From: Vespa crabro
Lineage: Eukaryota; Arthropoda; Insecta; Hymenoptera; Vespidae
DNA length: 64,000 nucleotides
Reading direction: 5' to 3'
Assembly (NCBI RefSeq): GCF_910589235.1
Contig: NC_060958.1
Span: 4,847,213 to 4,911,212, forward strand
The notes under the pieces are model-generated. The model worked only from the letters and a program-made list of their open reading frames with translations. It was not told the origin of the DNA and did not search any database. The position numbers were made by a program, and so were the translations under genes. The first letter of the stretch is position 1. Every line of letters starts with the position of its first letter. Below are positions 27,101 to 38,415 of the stretch, piece after piece.

Positions 27101-27300
27101 AATGTTGCGAACATGAAATTCTAATGCTGTCTAATATACCATGTTACATTTTTTTTTTAATGTTTAATAAATTTATAACGAAATCGAGAAGATTTTCTTC
27201 AGTGATGATAACAAAAATCTCTATATGGACGTGATAAGAAGAAGAATAACAACAACAAAATGGTATTCAAAATGATCGACGATAAGAAATTCTCTCTCGT
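24111..27300. other. Intergenic DNA with no recognisable gene
   Basis: About 3.2 kb. Two minus-strand frames with less AT-biased codons, 24221-24409 (62 residues, basic) and 25073-25267 (64 residues), match no family I know and lack clear splice context, so I do not call them genes. A hairpin lies at 26814-26843 and is listed separately. A short repeated phrase, CATAATATCTATAC, occurs twice at about 26334-26379. Confidence 0.4.
26814..26843. repeat. GC-rich inverted repeat (hairpin)
   Basis: AAGCGCCA at 26818-26825 and TGGCGCTT at 26833-26840 are perfect reverse complements around a 7-base loop (TTAGAAG). The pairing extends outward through GGATAA/TTATCC if a 2-base bulge is allowed. Such a GC-rich arm pair stands out in the AT-rich surroundings. 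It could be a structured RNA element, a regulatory site or a mobile-element remnant. Confidence 0.7.
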
Positions 27301-27463
27301 TTCGTGATCCGTTCGTGCTTCATGAAAGAAAAGAATTTTCCGGCTGGTAACGATCCGTCGTACCGAGCGATCATGCCGGATAATCGTTTTCATCACGGAG
27401 GTGGGGAAGTTAGGCTAGCCGAAGAAGAGCGCGGGGTATGCGACGCTTGCGCTGAAACGCTCC

Positions 27464-27660
27464 CCTACATAAGTTATCGCGGGCGCGCTCGTACGGCAGT
27501 ATCGCAGATCGTGTTATCAGGCACAAGTTGGCTAGTTTCATCAAGAACTATCCATTGGATAGTAGAAGGAAGAACGTAAAAGACCTAGAGTGGCATTGAT
27601 CAAACGTTATAAGAAGTCTTTCCAAGACGATCCTTTTTGAACGCGTGGATTTATTTCTAA
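27464..27660 (+). promoter_or_regulatory. Candidate promoter and ATG-free 5' UTR exon, possibly of glutamine synthetase
   Basis: A TATA-like TACATAAG (27466-27473) is followed by an initiator-like GGCAGTATC with its A at 27498, 32 bases downstream, the canonical spacing. The surroundings (27300-27520) are unusually GC-rich for this window. From 27498 to 27660 there is no ATG, and the stretch ends in TTTCTAA|GTGAGT, a consensus donor. The next plus-strand coding gene downstream is glutamine synthetase, about 15 kb away, so this may be its most distal leader exon. A separate noncoding gene is the alternative. Confidence 0.4.
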
Positions 27661-30157
27661 GTGAGTGCATTTTACATTCTTTTTATTTTCATTATTTTAT
27701 ATTAATTAATTATATTAAGAAGTGCGATATATATATTTCTTTCCTTATTCATTATTATACTCGTAGATAATATTTTAAAACGATAGAATTGATAATTTTT
27801 TTTCTATCTTTCTTTTTTATTTAATACGATGAAAGTTGAAGGATCAACGATCGAAGTTCTGTCTCATGTTGAGAAAACTTTAGGTTGAGAAAAATCAATG
27901 TAAAAGTTGGCGCTTAGAAAAGTTTACGTTGTAAAGTTATATGTTGTTTAGGATAGACAACATATAATAATCTTTATTTTATATATACACATACGAGGTA
28001 TCAAGTTAGATAATAATTAGATGGAGAAATGATCGGTTGCATATGATCATTCGATAGTATTACATTACCGTCGGATATCCGCAACTTCTTTTTTATTTCT
28101 TATTTTTTATTTTTTTTGGATTCTCAGATAATGCTAGATCAGATACTCGGTGATGACTTTGTTTGTCTCTCTTTAAAGAATTTTTAATCTATCTGTAAGA
28201 AGATAAACCCACTTAGATCCAACTTATCTCTTTTAAAATCTTCATATTTTTATGAAAACAATTAATGTGTTCCTTATCAATCACTTAGATAATTATTTTA
28301 GAATCGTCATACTTGTTTTTACGACATAATATCAAAGCAATCTACTGTTTAATGATTTAACTTACAAATAACTCTTTAAAATATGAATATTTCCTTATCG
28401 GTTGATATAAATATTCTTTTTTCCGTATTACGACATAACCTAATGCGTGACATAAGACTTTTAGCTTTAAACGATAATAATTACCGTTTTCGTGAATATA
28501 ACGATCACTTGTTTTTATGTTATGCAAATACGAATGAATCCTCGTCGATAGACTTTTAGTCGTTAAGATGAATTCCGATTCTTCGTTTGTAAAATTTTAA
28601 TGATTACTTTGACAATTTCCAAGTGTTGTTTGTAAAATAATCTGATGAAACGACACAAAGACGACGGCACCGACCTACATTGCAAAAATAGAAATATCGA
28701 ATCTTATGAATGTTTAACAAGCTAGCACGATATGTTCTTTTATATTTATGCTCTCTACTTCTTTTGGTAGATTTTTTATTGTTATTATTAGGGTTCATCA
28801 TTCATTTCACCAAATTTTCCACGCACACTTACATGTCCCATAGATTATACTCATTTAGCACGGTGTAGGCTCAGTAATACAGTTCGTCGGTAATGATAGC
28901 CGCGACGATTATTTCGTTTCCTGTACATATGTCCGTAATCAACCGTATGACCATATTGTATTGACCAGTGAATTTTATGATAACGAGATCAACCTTATCA
29001 CCAAAATATCTTTAATTGCAAATGAGTAGGAATGTTGAGTGAGTAGAGAAATTAATTTTATCAAGAGGTATAAAAAACGATATACAAACATACTCCTATT
29101 CTCGAACACATTTATTTCTTGAGTCAAGAAATTTCTACAGAATATACAATATTTTAGTTAATGATAATAAATTGAATTATGATAAAAACGATTAAGATAT
29201 TTACATTAAAATTAAGATTGTATATAATTAATTTTTCACGTATAACATAAATATATTTACTTCGTATACTTTGTGTTCATGTAATAATACAATTTTTTAG
29301 TAGATTTTTTATACGTATATTTAAAATGCGTATATTTAAAAATGTATAATATTCATACAGGTTTAGAGAACGCACGTGTAGCACAATATATTTGTCGTAC
29401 GCACACCTTCACTGTGCGAGAGTGCCACGATCGACAAACACGTCATCCTGTTTACTCGTTCGCTTTAAAATCTCACATGAATTAGATGGTATATCTTCTA
29501 TATCGAAAAACCTGTTTACTACAAGTAGTCACGAAGACCTGATCAATAAATTTACGATTGAATTCGGAATAATTAATAATTAATTATTTCAAACGATTAG
29601 TTGACTTTCTAAACTATGGATCTCTCCTAGATCCTCGGTCTTTCTTTTAAGATCATTGAACGAACTCGCACAAATGAATACGTTTATTTTTTCTGTACTT
29701 GATAGAATGAACTCGCGTTCCTTACTGCGGATCAAACAGTTTTAACAATGAATTCGATTTGTTTTCCTATGTCTCCATGACGATATAAAGCGTCCGGCAT
29801 CGTCAAATCGATACACGCGACTGTTCTTTCATCATATTAGGGTCAAATCACGCGTGTCCGGTATAAGATAATGCAAAAAGATTCGAGGGATCATCATTGG
29901 ATTGAAGGCACAACAATTCGCGAAATTACTCTTTTGGAAGAATACGTTTAGCTAAAAAGAGAGAGATAGATAGAAAAAAAAGCAAGAGAGAGAGAGAGAG
30001 AGAGAGAAAGCTTTTAAGCACTCCCATTAATTAATGAGAAAATACGATACGTGTGTGAACGACTTGGGTCGTTCCAATTTTTCAACGGTCCACGAAATTT
30101 TAACTCTGTTTAATAATGTACATGTACGATTACGAATAACGAATAACGTATATAGAA

Positions 30158-30230
<73 letters not shown>
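30158..30230. repeat. (TA)n microsatellite
   Basis: A nearly pure alternating TA tract of about 70 bases with one interruption near 30176-30180. It can form cruciforms and is likely polymorphic in length. Confidence 0.9.
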
Positions 30231-30233
<3 letters not shown>

Positions 30234-31072
30234 TATGTTCATTGAACTCATATGACGTAGAATTAATTGGTCTTAGTTATAATTACACACATTGTGGTTC
30301 TTATCAAAGATTATAAGCGATGAAACCGTTATATCTTCATGCAAGTACTCTCGTTAAGTAGTATAACAAAACAACATTCTAACAAAGCTAAGTGTTTAAG
30401 CGATTCTCAAGTAAAGTAGAAAAAGAGGGAAATGATATCGAGCGATCTTTATGGTTGAGTCTAAAGTTTGCTTGGAATTCTTGAAAAGTAGGGTGAACGT
30501 ATGGACTTCGCGACAATTCGCGGAGCTATGACAGTCTCAGTTCCTTCTCAGTTATCACAAAAGTAATGTCAGTTAGTTTTAGTGTTGGTAGATCGGTGAG
30601 TGATACGTTAAAATCAGTTTTAAAGAACACTCTTTAAAATAGATATTTATATCGTAGTAGTCTTTCGTGCTCTCGTTAATTCGTTCAAACAACTTGCTAA
30701 TTAACACTAAGTATTCGCGAATTATTTTATTTAACATTGACGTAAGCTTTCTAACGCGTGACAAGAACTTCTTTCTCTTTCTTTTATTTTTGTAGTGATC
30801 GATCATTCACGCGAGTTGCGAGTTCACGTGATTATCCATACGAAATTAAAATAATTAGATACTTTTCATGGTACGCATATATTCGTCTTCTGTAATAAAT
30901 TCTTCATAAATATTCTTCTAAATACTTGAAATGTTTTTAGTAAATAATGACAAAGTCGTTTAAGGCTTAACTCAAGATTACGATTAAATCACTCTATAGT
31001 TCTCATACATATGTTTAATTCTTTATCTTTTTTCGAAGATTATCAAGACATCTTAAATATTTCAAATATTTC

Positions 31073-31216
31073 ATATATATATATGAAAATATATATATAT
31101 ATATATATTTATATATTTATATATATGTATAGAGAGAGAGAAAGAAAGAGAGAGAGAGAGAGAGAGAGAATTGGAAATTATTAAAAAGGAATGATCGTAT
31201 CAATAATGTTGTCCCA

Positions 31217-31261
<45 letters not shown>

Positions 31262-31272
31262 TTATATATATA

Positions 31273-31335
<63 letters not shown>
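31073..31335. repeat. Compound (TA)n-(AG)n-(TA)n microsatellite
   Basis: A short TA block (31073-31130), then (AG)n with AAAG interruptions (31131-31169), a 48-base unique spacer, then a long TA block (31218-31335) interrupted twice by CTTATA. Both TA blocks and the AG tract are directly visible. Confidence 0.9.
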
Positions 31336-31337
<2 letters not shown>

Positions 31338-31947
31338 TTTCCAAGCACAATGTAGGGGTCTCTGTTACGCCAGGAAGATGCACGACAAGATAATTCGTTG
31401 TACGTCGTGTAGCATAGCGGGGTGCTTTTCGCGCGAAAGTTCATCGATATATCGTACGAAATATTCCGCGAATGATTTCGTTACAAGTTGCGGATAGACT
31501 TCCTCGTGTTTTTTCATTGATATCATTTAAAATTAATTCATTTACTACTCGTTGAATGGACTAAGCATATTAAAAGAAATTCATCTTAGCTCGTTATTAA
31601 ATTCGATAAATTAGAAACGATATGATATGAGGACAAGTCACAGAATTTAAATATTTATTTAATAATAATATCGAGATAAGATTACGTAGATAACAATCAT
31701 CGTTCAAAGGTCGTTTTTAAGGTCTATGTTACATATGTAAGATGTACAAAGTTCAAAATAAAGATTTTTTTTATTTTATCTATCGTACAAAGGATAATAC
31801 GACATAGTTTCGTTTACGCTCGACACACTCGTCATCTAGAAACCTAATTTACGTGTGGTAGACTTTTGACTCACGATCCTATTTTCGAAAGCATTATCTA
31901 TACTAAACTACGCCTCTTTCGAACTCTCTTATACTCTTTCATGTCAT

Positions 31948-32097
31948 GTATAACTTCGACGGCAGTTACCTGGCAGTCGTACTCGGCGTTACTGTATCGC
32001 ACGCGTCTTTGCGTTTTCGTCTAAATGAAGTGTTCGTTTTATTGTTAACAAGTGTTACATCGTCTTACATACTATATCAGGAGTAGAATTGAACTTA
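31948..32097 (+). promoter_or_regulatory. Candidate promoter and 5' UTR exon, possibly of glutamine synthetase
   Basis: A less AT-rich island with TATAAC at 31949-31954 and an initiator-like GGCAGTCG (A at 31975) about 26 bases downstream. The exon-like stretch ends in GAACTTAG|GTATTT near 32098. It contains one short upstream frame, ATG AAG TGT TCG TTT TAT TGT TAA. It resembles the 27.5 kb candidate (both have GGCAGT initiators) and could be another leader of the same downstream gene. Spacing is slightly short, so confidence is modest. Confidence 0.33.
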
Positions 32098-35000
32098 GGT
32101 ATTTATTTGTATTAAGTCCATTCTTCTCCACGAGAGTGATTTTAATTATTTAAAGTCAATTTCACTCATGTTATATTAAGAAGTCATCGCCCACGTTTTG
32201 ACAGGAAGTTTAATTAAATTTAAATATTGTATCCAAGTTAATCGATTTACCCATGTTCTTCAATTCAAGTTTATTATGAAATTCTTTTTTAAAAGACATT
32301 TTAGAGTTTGTGAGAACAACATCCAATACATTTAGATTAGACATTGTTGATGTTTATGAGAAAAACGCGTAGGAAGAATAGTTTCCGTTTCTATGTAAAT
32401 CTTACTTTCAATATATACATTGCACGTGTACATTTCGATCGTTGTCTTTTTTGTAATGCAGTATCATCTTTATTTTTCTTTCTGTTTTCAGTTCATTAAT
32501 ATTTATAATGACTATATTGTGATTAAAATGATTATAATTTTATTGTATTATATAATAATAATTTAAAGATTTTTTATTATATTCTAAGCAGACAAACACG
32601 TATAAAAAAGTATTGAATCGTATTATTGATGTCTAATTGATGTAAAACAAACTTGGCAACTTTATAGGCAGAATTCCGATCGTTCGTACTAACCAATTCG
32701 AGCGCGTTAGACGAACATACGCGTTTCTTGTGTATGTGTTTCTATTTCCGATGGAGTTAACAGGCTAACTTGATACGTTTTTTCTAAAAAAAGTCACTTA
32801 TTACGTTCATTTAATTATTATCTTATTCGTTTTTTTCGTTTCGTTAATGCTCCATTTTTATCGTATCATTGCTGAGAGAGAGAGAGAGAGAGGGAGGGAG
32901 AGAGAGAGAAAAAGAAGAAGCAAGTTTGATTAAAAGGAACAATGAATAATTGTAAACAGCTGATATAGCTCAGTTCACGACGGGTTGCGTTTATTAAGGC
33001 GTACTTCATATATTAATTTTGCGTAATCAAACCAAAAGTAAAAGCTCGATATTTCCCTAATAATAAATACAACTATTCTCTTTATTTTTTTTATTATTAA
33101 CGAACAATTAGCAATACTTATAATACGTTCGAATAGAATTTTTTTATCTCTTACAATTGCATCTCTTATTCCCATTATCTAATCATATAAATCAGTATCT
33201 AATCATGTAAATTAGTCTCGTTATATACATATATATATAAAGCATTGAGTTCTTTGCGTTCCTCTTTGTTTTTATTTATCATTCGATTATGTAAGAAGAA
33301 GTGGAGTGAAGTCCTTGGCAGTGAACGTTGAGCTTTTAAGAAAGAGAAGGAGAAAGAGAAGGAGAAATAGAGAATTGGAGGTGGATAGTAAAGATGGTTG
33401 AAGGTAAGTGAAGAAAGGGAAGAGGAGTAGGAGGAGGCCTTGATGTTAGCCGGAAATAGTTGGCACAGAATTGCGTGTCCCTTCGCGCGCTCTCTTCTTA
33501 GCCTGTTTAGCTTTGCTAAGGTGAGCAGAAAAATGCTCTTCATGCGTTCTGATGACCCTGAAAATCTTCCATTGATTTCTATCTTCTATCTTCCTCTTTC
33601 TCTTCAGTTCTTCTCATGTTCCTTGCTTTTGTACGAAATTATGTACATGTGATCACGTAGAAAACGTGTGGAAACTCGTTACACGTTCGCTAGCTTCTTC
33701 GAGATTACATCTGCCAAAAATTTGTCGATTGAAATATCAATAATAAAATATTGCGTTGTACGAAATAATTAGATCAAAGATAGAGATGAGAAAAACATTT
33801 GGAAGTTTGTTTAGAAATGTTTTCATTTCAATATTTTTATTATTTTATATACGTATACTTAAACGTTTACAATCATCATAGAATATCGATTATGATTTAA
33901 TACTATTAAAATTTTTTCAAAATATAGATATTTATTCTTTTTTATAGAGAACAATAGCGAATTATAATACAACACGTCAATCAAAATAATCTTGTATCTG
34001 ATTTTATTATTATTTTTATTATTATTTTATTTTACGTTATTAACGATTGCAAATTCACACAATATCTCATACGATGATACTTGCCAAAGATAGACTATCT
34101 ATTTAGGTTACCAACGTATACTTTATACTCTATGGTACTTTCGATCTGAAATGAGGTGGAAAATACGGGAATATACGCATAAATCTCAAACGAAGAACGA
34201 TAACGATTGAATCGTGATAATCTTTATATATCGGTGCTTTTTAATTACTCGAAACGTGATAAATAGATGAACTACGATGTATTTTTATTTTAATTTATAG
34301 TAACGTGCAAACAAAAGAATATATTAGAAATAAATTACTTTAAGCAGTGCTAAAACAAATTTTTATCATCATTTGGAATTATTAACAATTATACACATGA
34401 TTTTCTGTTTTCTTAATCAAATATGTACCTTTGTATTTAAAAATACGTGAATAAGAGATACGAATGAAAATCATAATTATACGGTATAACTCGTTAATTC
34501 AAAGTCAAATGAATACGTAATATATATGTGCAAAGTTATGAACGGTGAAGTCGAAGTATCTCTCAAACGTTTAGTTTACGAAGTGAAAATTAAAATTTCG
34601 ATCGGAACGCGTTATGTAATAAATTATACATATAATACGTTTCACGATAAAAGGAAAAGTTCAATATATTAATTTATTCACTTATGACGTCATTCTTGAT
34701 GAAAAACCAACGGTTAGAAAAAGCAATTGCTGTTCCAGCTAATTTTCTTTGTTTTTCAATTAAACGAAAAATTTGTTATAATGCATGATCAGACAAACAG
34801 GAAAATGACATTGAAGAAATGTAACTTGTAGAGTCGCTTATATGTATTTAAAAAAATAGATCATTAGATGAATAATCTTTAAGTGACCGAATGCCCTCGA
34901 TCATCATCAGAACAAATAATAAACGTTTCGTGATCGATTTCATGGCTTCCTTTCAATTTCGTTCATTCTTAGGGTATGTCACTCAGCATGTGACCCTTCA

Positions 35001-37990
35001 TTTTGAAAGTATTCTTATAGATTAATGCCTAGAAACTATCGGAAAATTACTACGGAATGATCAATATTTTTTTTATTATCATTTCAAGTAAAGAAACTCC
35101 CATTCTTACGAGATTCAATATATCAATCAAGAATGTCATTTTGACAAAAAGTTACAAATGTTCGAAATTGAAAGTACAACATTGATTTAATTTAACAACT
35201 CTTTAATCTTATCATTATCTTCTTCGTTTAAGATTTTACTTTTAACAACTTAATGTTTCTAACTTTCGAAATTCCGAAATAAATTTAACATGGATCCGAT
35301 GTTTTCATTTAATAGTCATGCAAACTTTTAATTTTTTATAACTTTGAACATTTCTTGAAACATCTAATGATCGATACGTTTGAATTTCTTTCCTCGTTCG
35401 TTCGACCAATTCTTTTCATTATCGCTGAATAAAATAAGAGAAAAAACAAGTTAATTCAATTCGATCGCCACAGATTAATACACTGCTTTTAAGGAGTTTA
35501 GTTCTTAAATGAAAGGTCTATGCAAGTACTATTTGGCCAGTCTAGGTCAGTGGAACGCTTTATCGTGTCGCAGTTTGCTTCTATTATCGCGAGATCCTAG
35601 AAAGTTTATATTTGATGCACGAATAAACCTCCCATCGTATTATATGCAATAATGTAAGGAACCTTTATACATAAATCATAAAATGATTTATCATGAATGT
35701 AATTATAGTGTACAGTAACGATAATCGTAATTTTGATAATTAAATATCATAAACGAATTTTAATTAATCGATAGAAAACTTTCGATTTATTTCATGTTCA
35801 GATCGTATACAAATTTTATCTAACATACGTATTATTAAAAAAATTATAAATTAAACATTACGATATTCACAGAACAATATCGTAAAATCTTAATTCATTA
35901 AGAATACGAGATCGTGTAAATAAACATCAATTAAATTTAGGGAGACAAGTATATTTCACTTGTGTGTGTGTATATATCTATTGTACATGATGAAGTAAGC
36001 GTCAAAATGAAAAAGGAAAATAACCGGTGTGTAACGATACTAATTAAACGTTCCTTTATCAACTCTTATATTTTTCATGCTTCACACGATAATATTGAAT
36101 GATTATAATAATAGTGAATAATAATAGTAGTGAAAAATTAATAATATTTACAATACTCATATAAATTCGTCATATAAAATCGTCGACAAAATTCTTTTTT
36201 TTCTTCTACAAGATATAGTACTCAACATTTTAATATTACGTGTCTCTTATTTATTTTAATTTTTAATCTAATTTTTTAATCTATGAAAGAGATCTGTTTA
36301 TAAAATACAAATTTCCTGAGTTTCAAAGATTTTAAATTATTTATCACTTATTTTTTTATCTCTCTTTTTCTTTGTATTTAAAGAAATGATAAGAAGGTCA
36401 AAGATATATAATGAAGAACTGAGTAATCGCAAGATTTCTGTAAGCGAACTTTAGCGTACGTAATAGTTATATTATTAATAGTATCGCTAATAATTTTTAA
36501 CTGAGATTTGCTACAATGTTAAAAGTCTTTATACCATGTCGACTTCTTACTGATAATGATATTGATATGAAGTACGTGCTCATCGAAGCGTCGATTATTT
36601 AATCGAGGATACCTGATAGGTAAAATTTACACGCTCACGTTACTGCATATTGGTTAATCGAGAAGTTCGAATTCTTGAGAAAAGAGAAAGTTAAAAAAGT
36701 AGAACTGAGAACGTTAGTAAGATATTCGTTGTCTTTTTATCTTGTTCAAGGAGATAGTGATAAACGAAAGAAAAAGAAAAATAAAAAGAACAGTTATCTT
36801 TTCTTTTCTTTTTTATCTTATTCGAAACAAAAATAAAATAAAATCAGAAAGATTATTTTAAAAACAGCGACTAATTTATTATAAATAATTATTAATTAAC
36901 TTGAGTAATAAATGTAACTATTATCCAAATGTGTAATCATCACGATGACAGAACGATATTGATCATACTCATTGTAAGAAAGTGAAACTTTTATTCTATT
37001 TCAGTTCTAACTTTAACTCTAACTTTAACTCTAACTCGATAACTCAGTTCCGTCGATTATGCGATCCGTGACCATTAGAACTATAGTTTCTCAGTTTGTC
37101 CATTTTTAAGATAAAGTTCTGTGATAACATTGACAGCAGTCGGAACGTCTGTTTTTCTCAATGATTTTTGATTTTCATGGTTACATTAATTTTATTATTG
37201 ATTCTCATCTGAAGACTTTCTTTTCTTCTTTTGTTTTGACAATTCATTTTCAATTGACCTAACGAATACGATACAAAATTTCAAAGAGAAAAAGAAAGAA
37301 AGAGAGAGAGAAAGAAAGAGCTAAAAACTTATATAAATCTTCTTCTAGTCACGTAAAATATAAAAATCTATTTTTCAGTTTTATATTTCTCATTTACTTG
37401 TCCTCATAGCCAATTAGAATTGGAATGGTTACATAGAATCATGATTAATTAATATGCCATTGACTTCAACAGATGCTTTTATCAATGGTATTGATAAAAT
37501 ACATCTCAAACTTATTAACACGTTTCATTACTTTTAAAAATATCTAGTTGTCGATTAAAAATAATCAGATGTAAAATAATTAGCTAGATAATTCGCGAAG
37601 AGATACGAATCTTTTCGACGAACAAACATCTATTAGTTTAGCCATAGAATTAAATTCATTATCTAATATTTATTGTTCATAAAATGAATCAATAGAACGA
37701 TCATGTTATTCAAATATTAAAGTGATTCATTGTGCGTATATATATGCGTGCGTGTGTGTGTACATATAATCACATTAACAAGAACAATAAAAGGACAGAC
37801 AGATAAATAAATAAATAGATAAAAAAAAGAGAGATGACGATTCAAAAGAAAGAGTAAGAATATCGACTAGAAGACTTTTGTTTACAAAAGGGTCAAAGCT
37901 TCGAAAATTTACATGAAAACAAAATAGTAATAGTATGCTATATGGTACTGAAAGTCGAACCAAGAGAAAAAGAAGAAAGAGAAAGAAAGA
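32098..37990. other. Gene-poor, intron-like DNA
   Basis: About 5.9 kb. I see AG-rich tracts at 32874-32910 and 37288-37320 and a purine-rich segment at 33335-33430. A CTAACTTTAACT-type direct repeat lies at about 37008-37036. A less AT-rich patch lies at 35530-35610. No open frame has a recognisable domain, conserved length or good splice context. Confidence 0.45.
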
Positions 37991-38014
37991 GAAAGATAAG
38001 AGAGGGGGTACCCA

Positions 38015-38050
38015 TATAAAAGGTACCACTCTTTCTCTTCCACCGCCAGT
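38015..38050 (+). promoter_or_regulatory. TATA-box promoter of the mitochondrial-type glutamine synthetase leader exon
   Basis: CATATAAAAGG with TATAAA at 38015-38020, followed by an initiator-like CCAGT with A at 38048, 33 bases downstream. GA-rich DNA precedes it. The transcript would begin with a roughly 270-base leader and reach the ATG at 38315. Confidence 0.55.
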
Positions 38051-38314
38051 AGAGAGTGCGTTGCTCTCACCGTTCTCGACAGGATTTTTCTTTCTCTAAC
38101 CGATTAATACTTTCTCCTTTTTTTATTGTTTACTACATCGTTTCTCTTCTCTCTTCTTTCTCAAGCCCAAGAGAGGAAAAAAGAAAGTCCGAACAAAGAT
38201 CATTTATCCTTTACCCAAAATCTCGTGATAATCAGAAAAATTTAAGAACAAGTAAGATTCATACTTGTTCAATATAAACAAAAAGAAAAGAAAAACGAAC
38301 AAACAGTCAGAAAA

Positions 38315-38415
38315 ATGAGCTCGAATATGTTCGTGAAGATTTGCGGTAGCATGATTCTGCGATCGATCACAACTGGTCAAAAGCAGAAATGGATCACCAT
38401 CAGCAGGTGTATCAG
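38315..38415 (+). CDS. Gs1: Alternative first coding exon of glutamine synthetase, mitochondrial presequence
   Basis: An ATG at 38315 opens 33 codons plus two bases, ending at a donor ATCAG|GTTGGT (38415/38416). A second donor, CAG|GTGTAT, lies 9 bases earlier (38406/38407) in the same phase. Joined to the acceptor at 43069/43070, the two bases plus C give AGC. The frame then runs through S-T-T into the Met of the cytosolic form, adding 36 residues (405 in total). The peptide starts MSSNMFVKICGSMILRS, is rich in Lys, Arg and Ser, and has no acidic residue before the core, as expected of a mitochondrial targeting sequence. Drosophila Gs1 is a mitochondrial glutamine synthetase with a comparable basic leader. 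The exon is inferred from frame continuity and composition. Confidence 0.6.

Larger units (their letters stand above)
27661..31940. other. Intron-like or intergenic DNA rich in microsatellites
   Basis: About 4.3 kb with no coding region I can support. It holds an (AG)n tract at about 29985-30008, a (TA)n block at 30158-30230 and a compound TA/AG/TA block at 31073-31335. Translated frames through these blocks give IYIYIY or LSLSLS peptides and are artefacts. A less AT-rich patch at about 30480-30620 has no clear promoter signals. Confidence 0.5.

Noticed and set aside
26757..27116. 119-residue plus-strand frame
   Set aside because: Low-complexity AT-driven composition and it runs across the GC hairpin; no domain.
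30027..30255. Open frames on both strands encoding long IYIYIY peptides
   Set aside because: They are translations of a (TA)n microsatellite; no start context or domain.
37006..37040. CTAACTTTAACT repeats resembling telomeric sequence
   Set aside because: Insect telomeres are (TTAGG)n; this is only a few imperfect units and internal.
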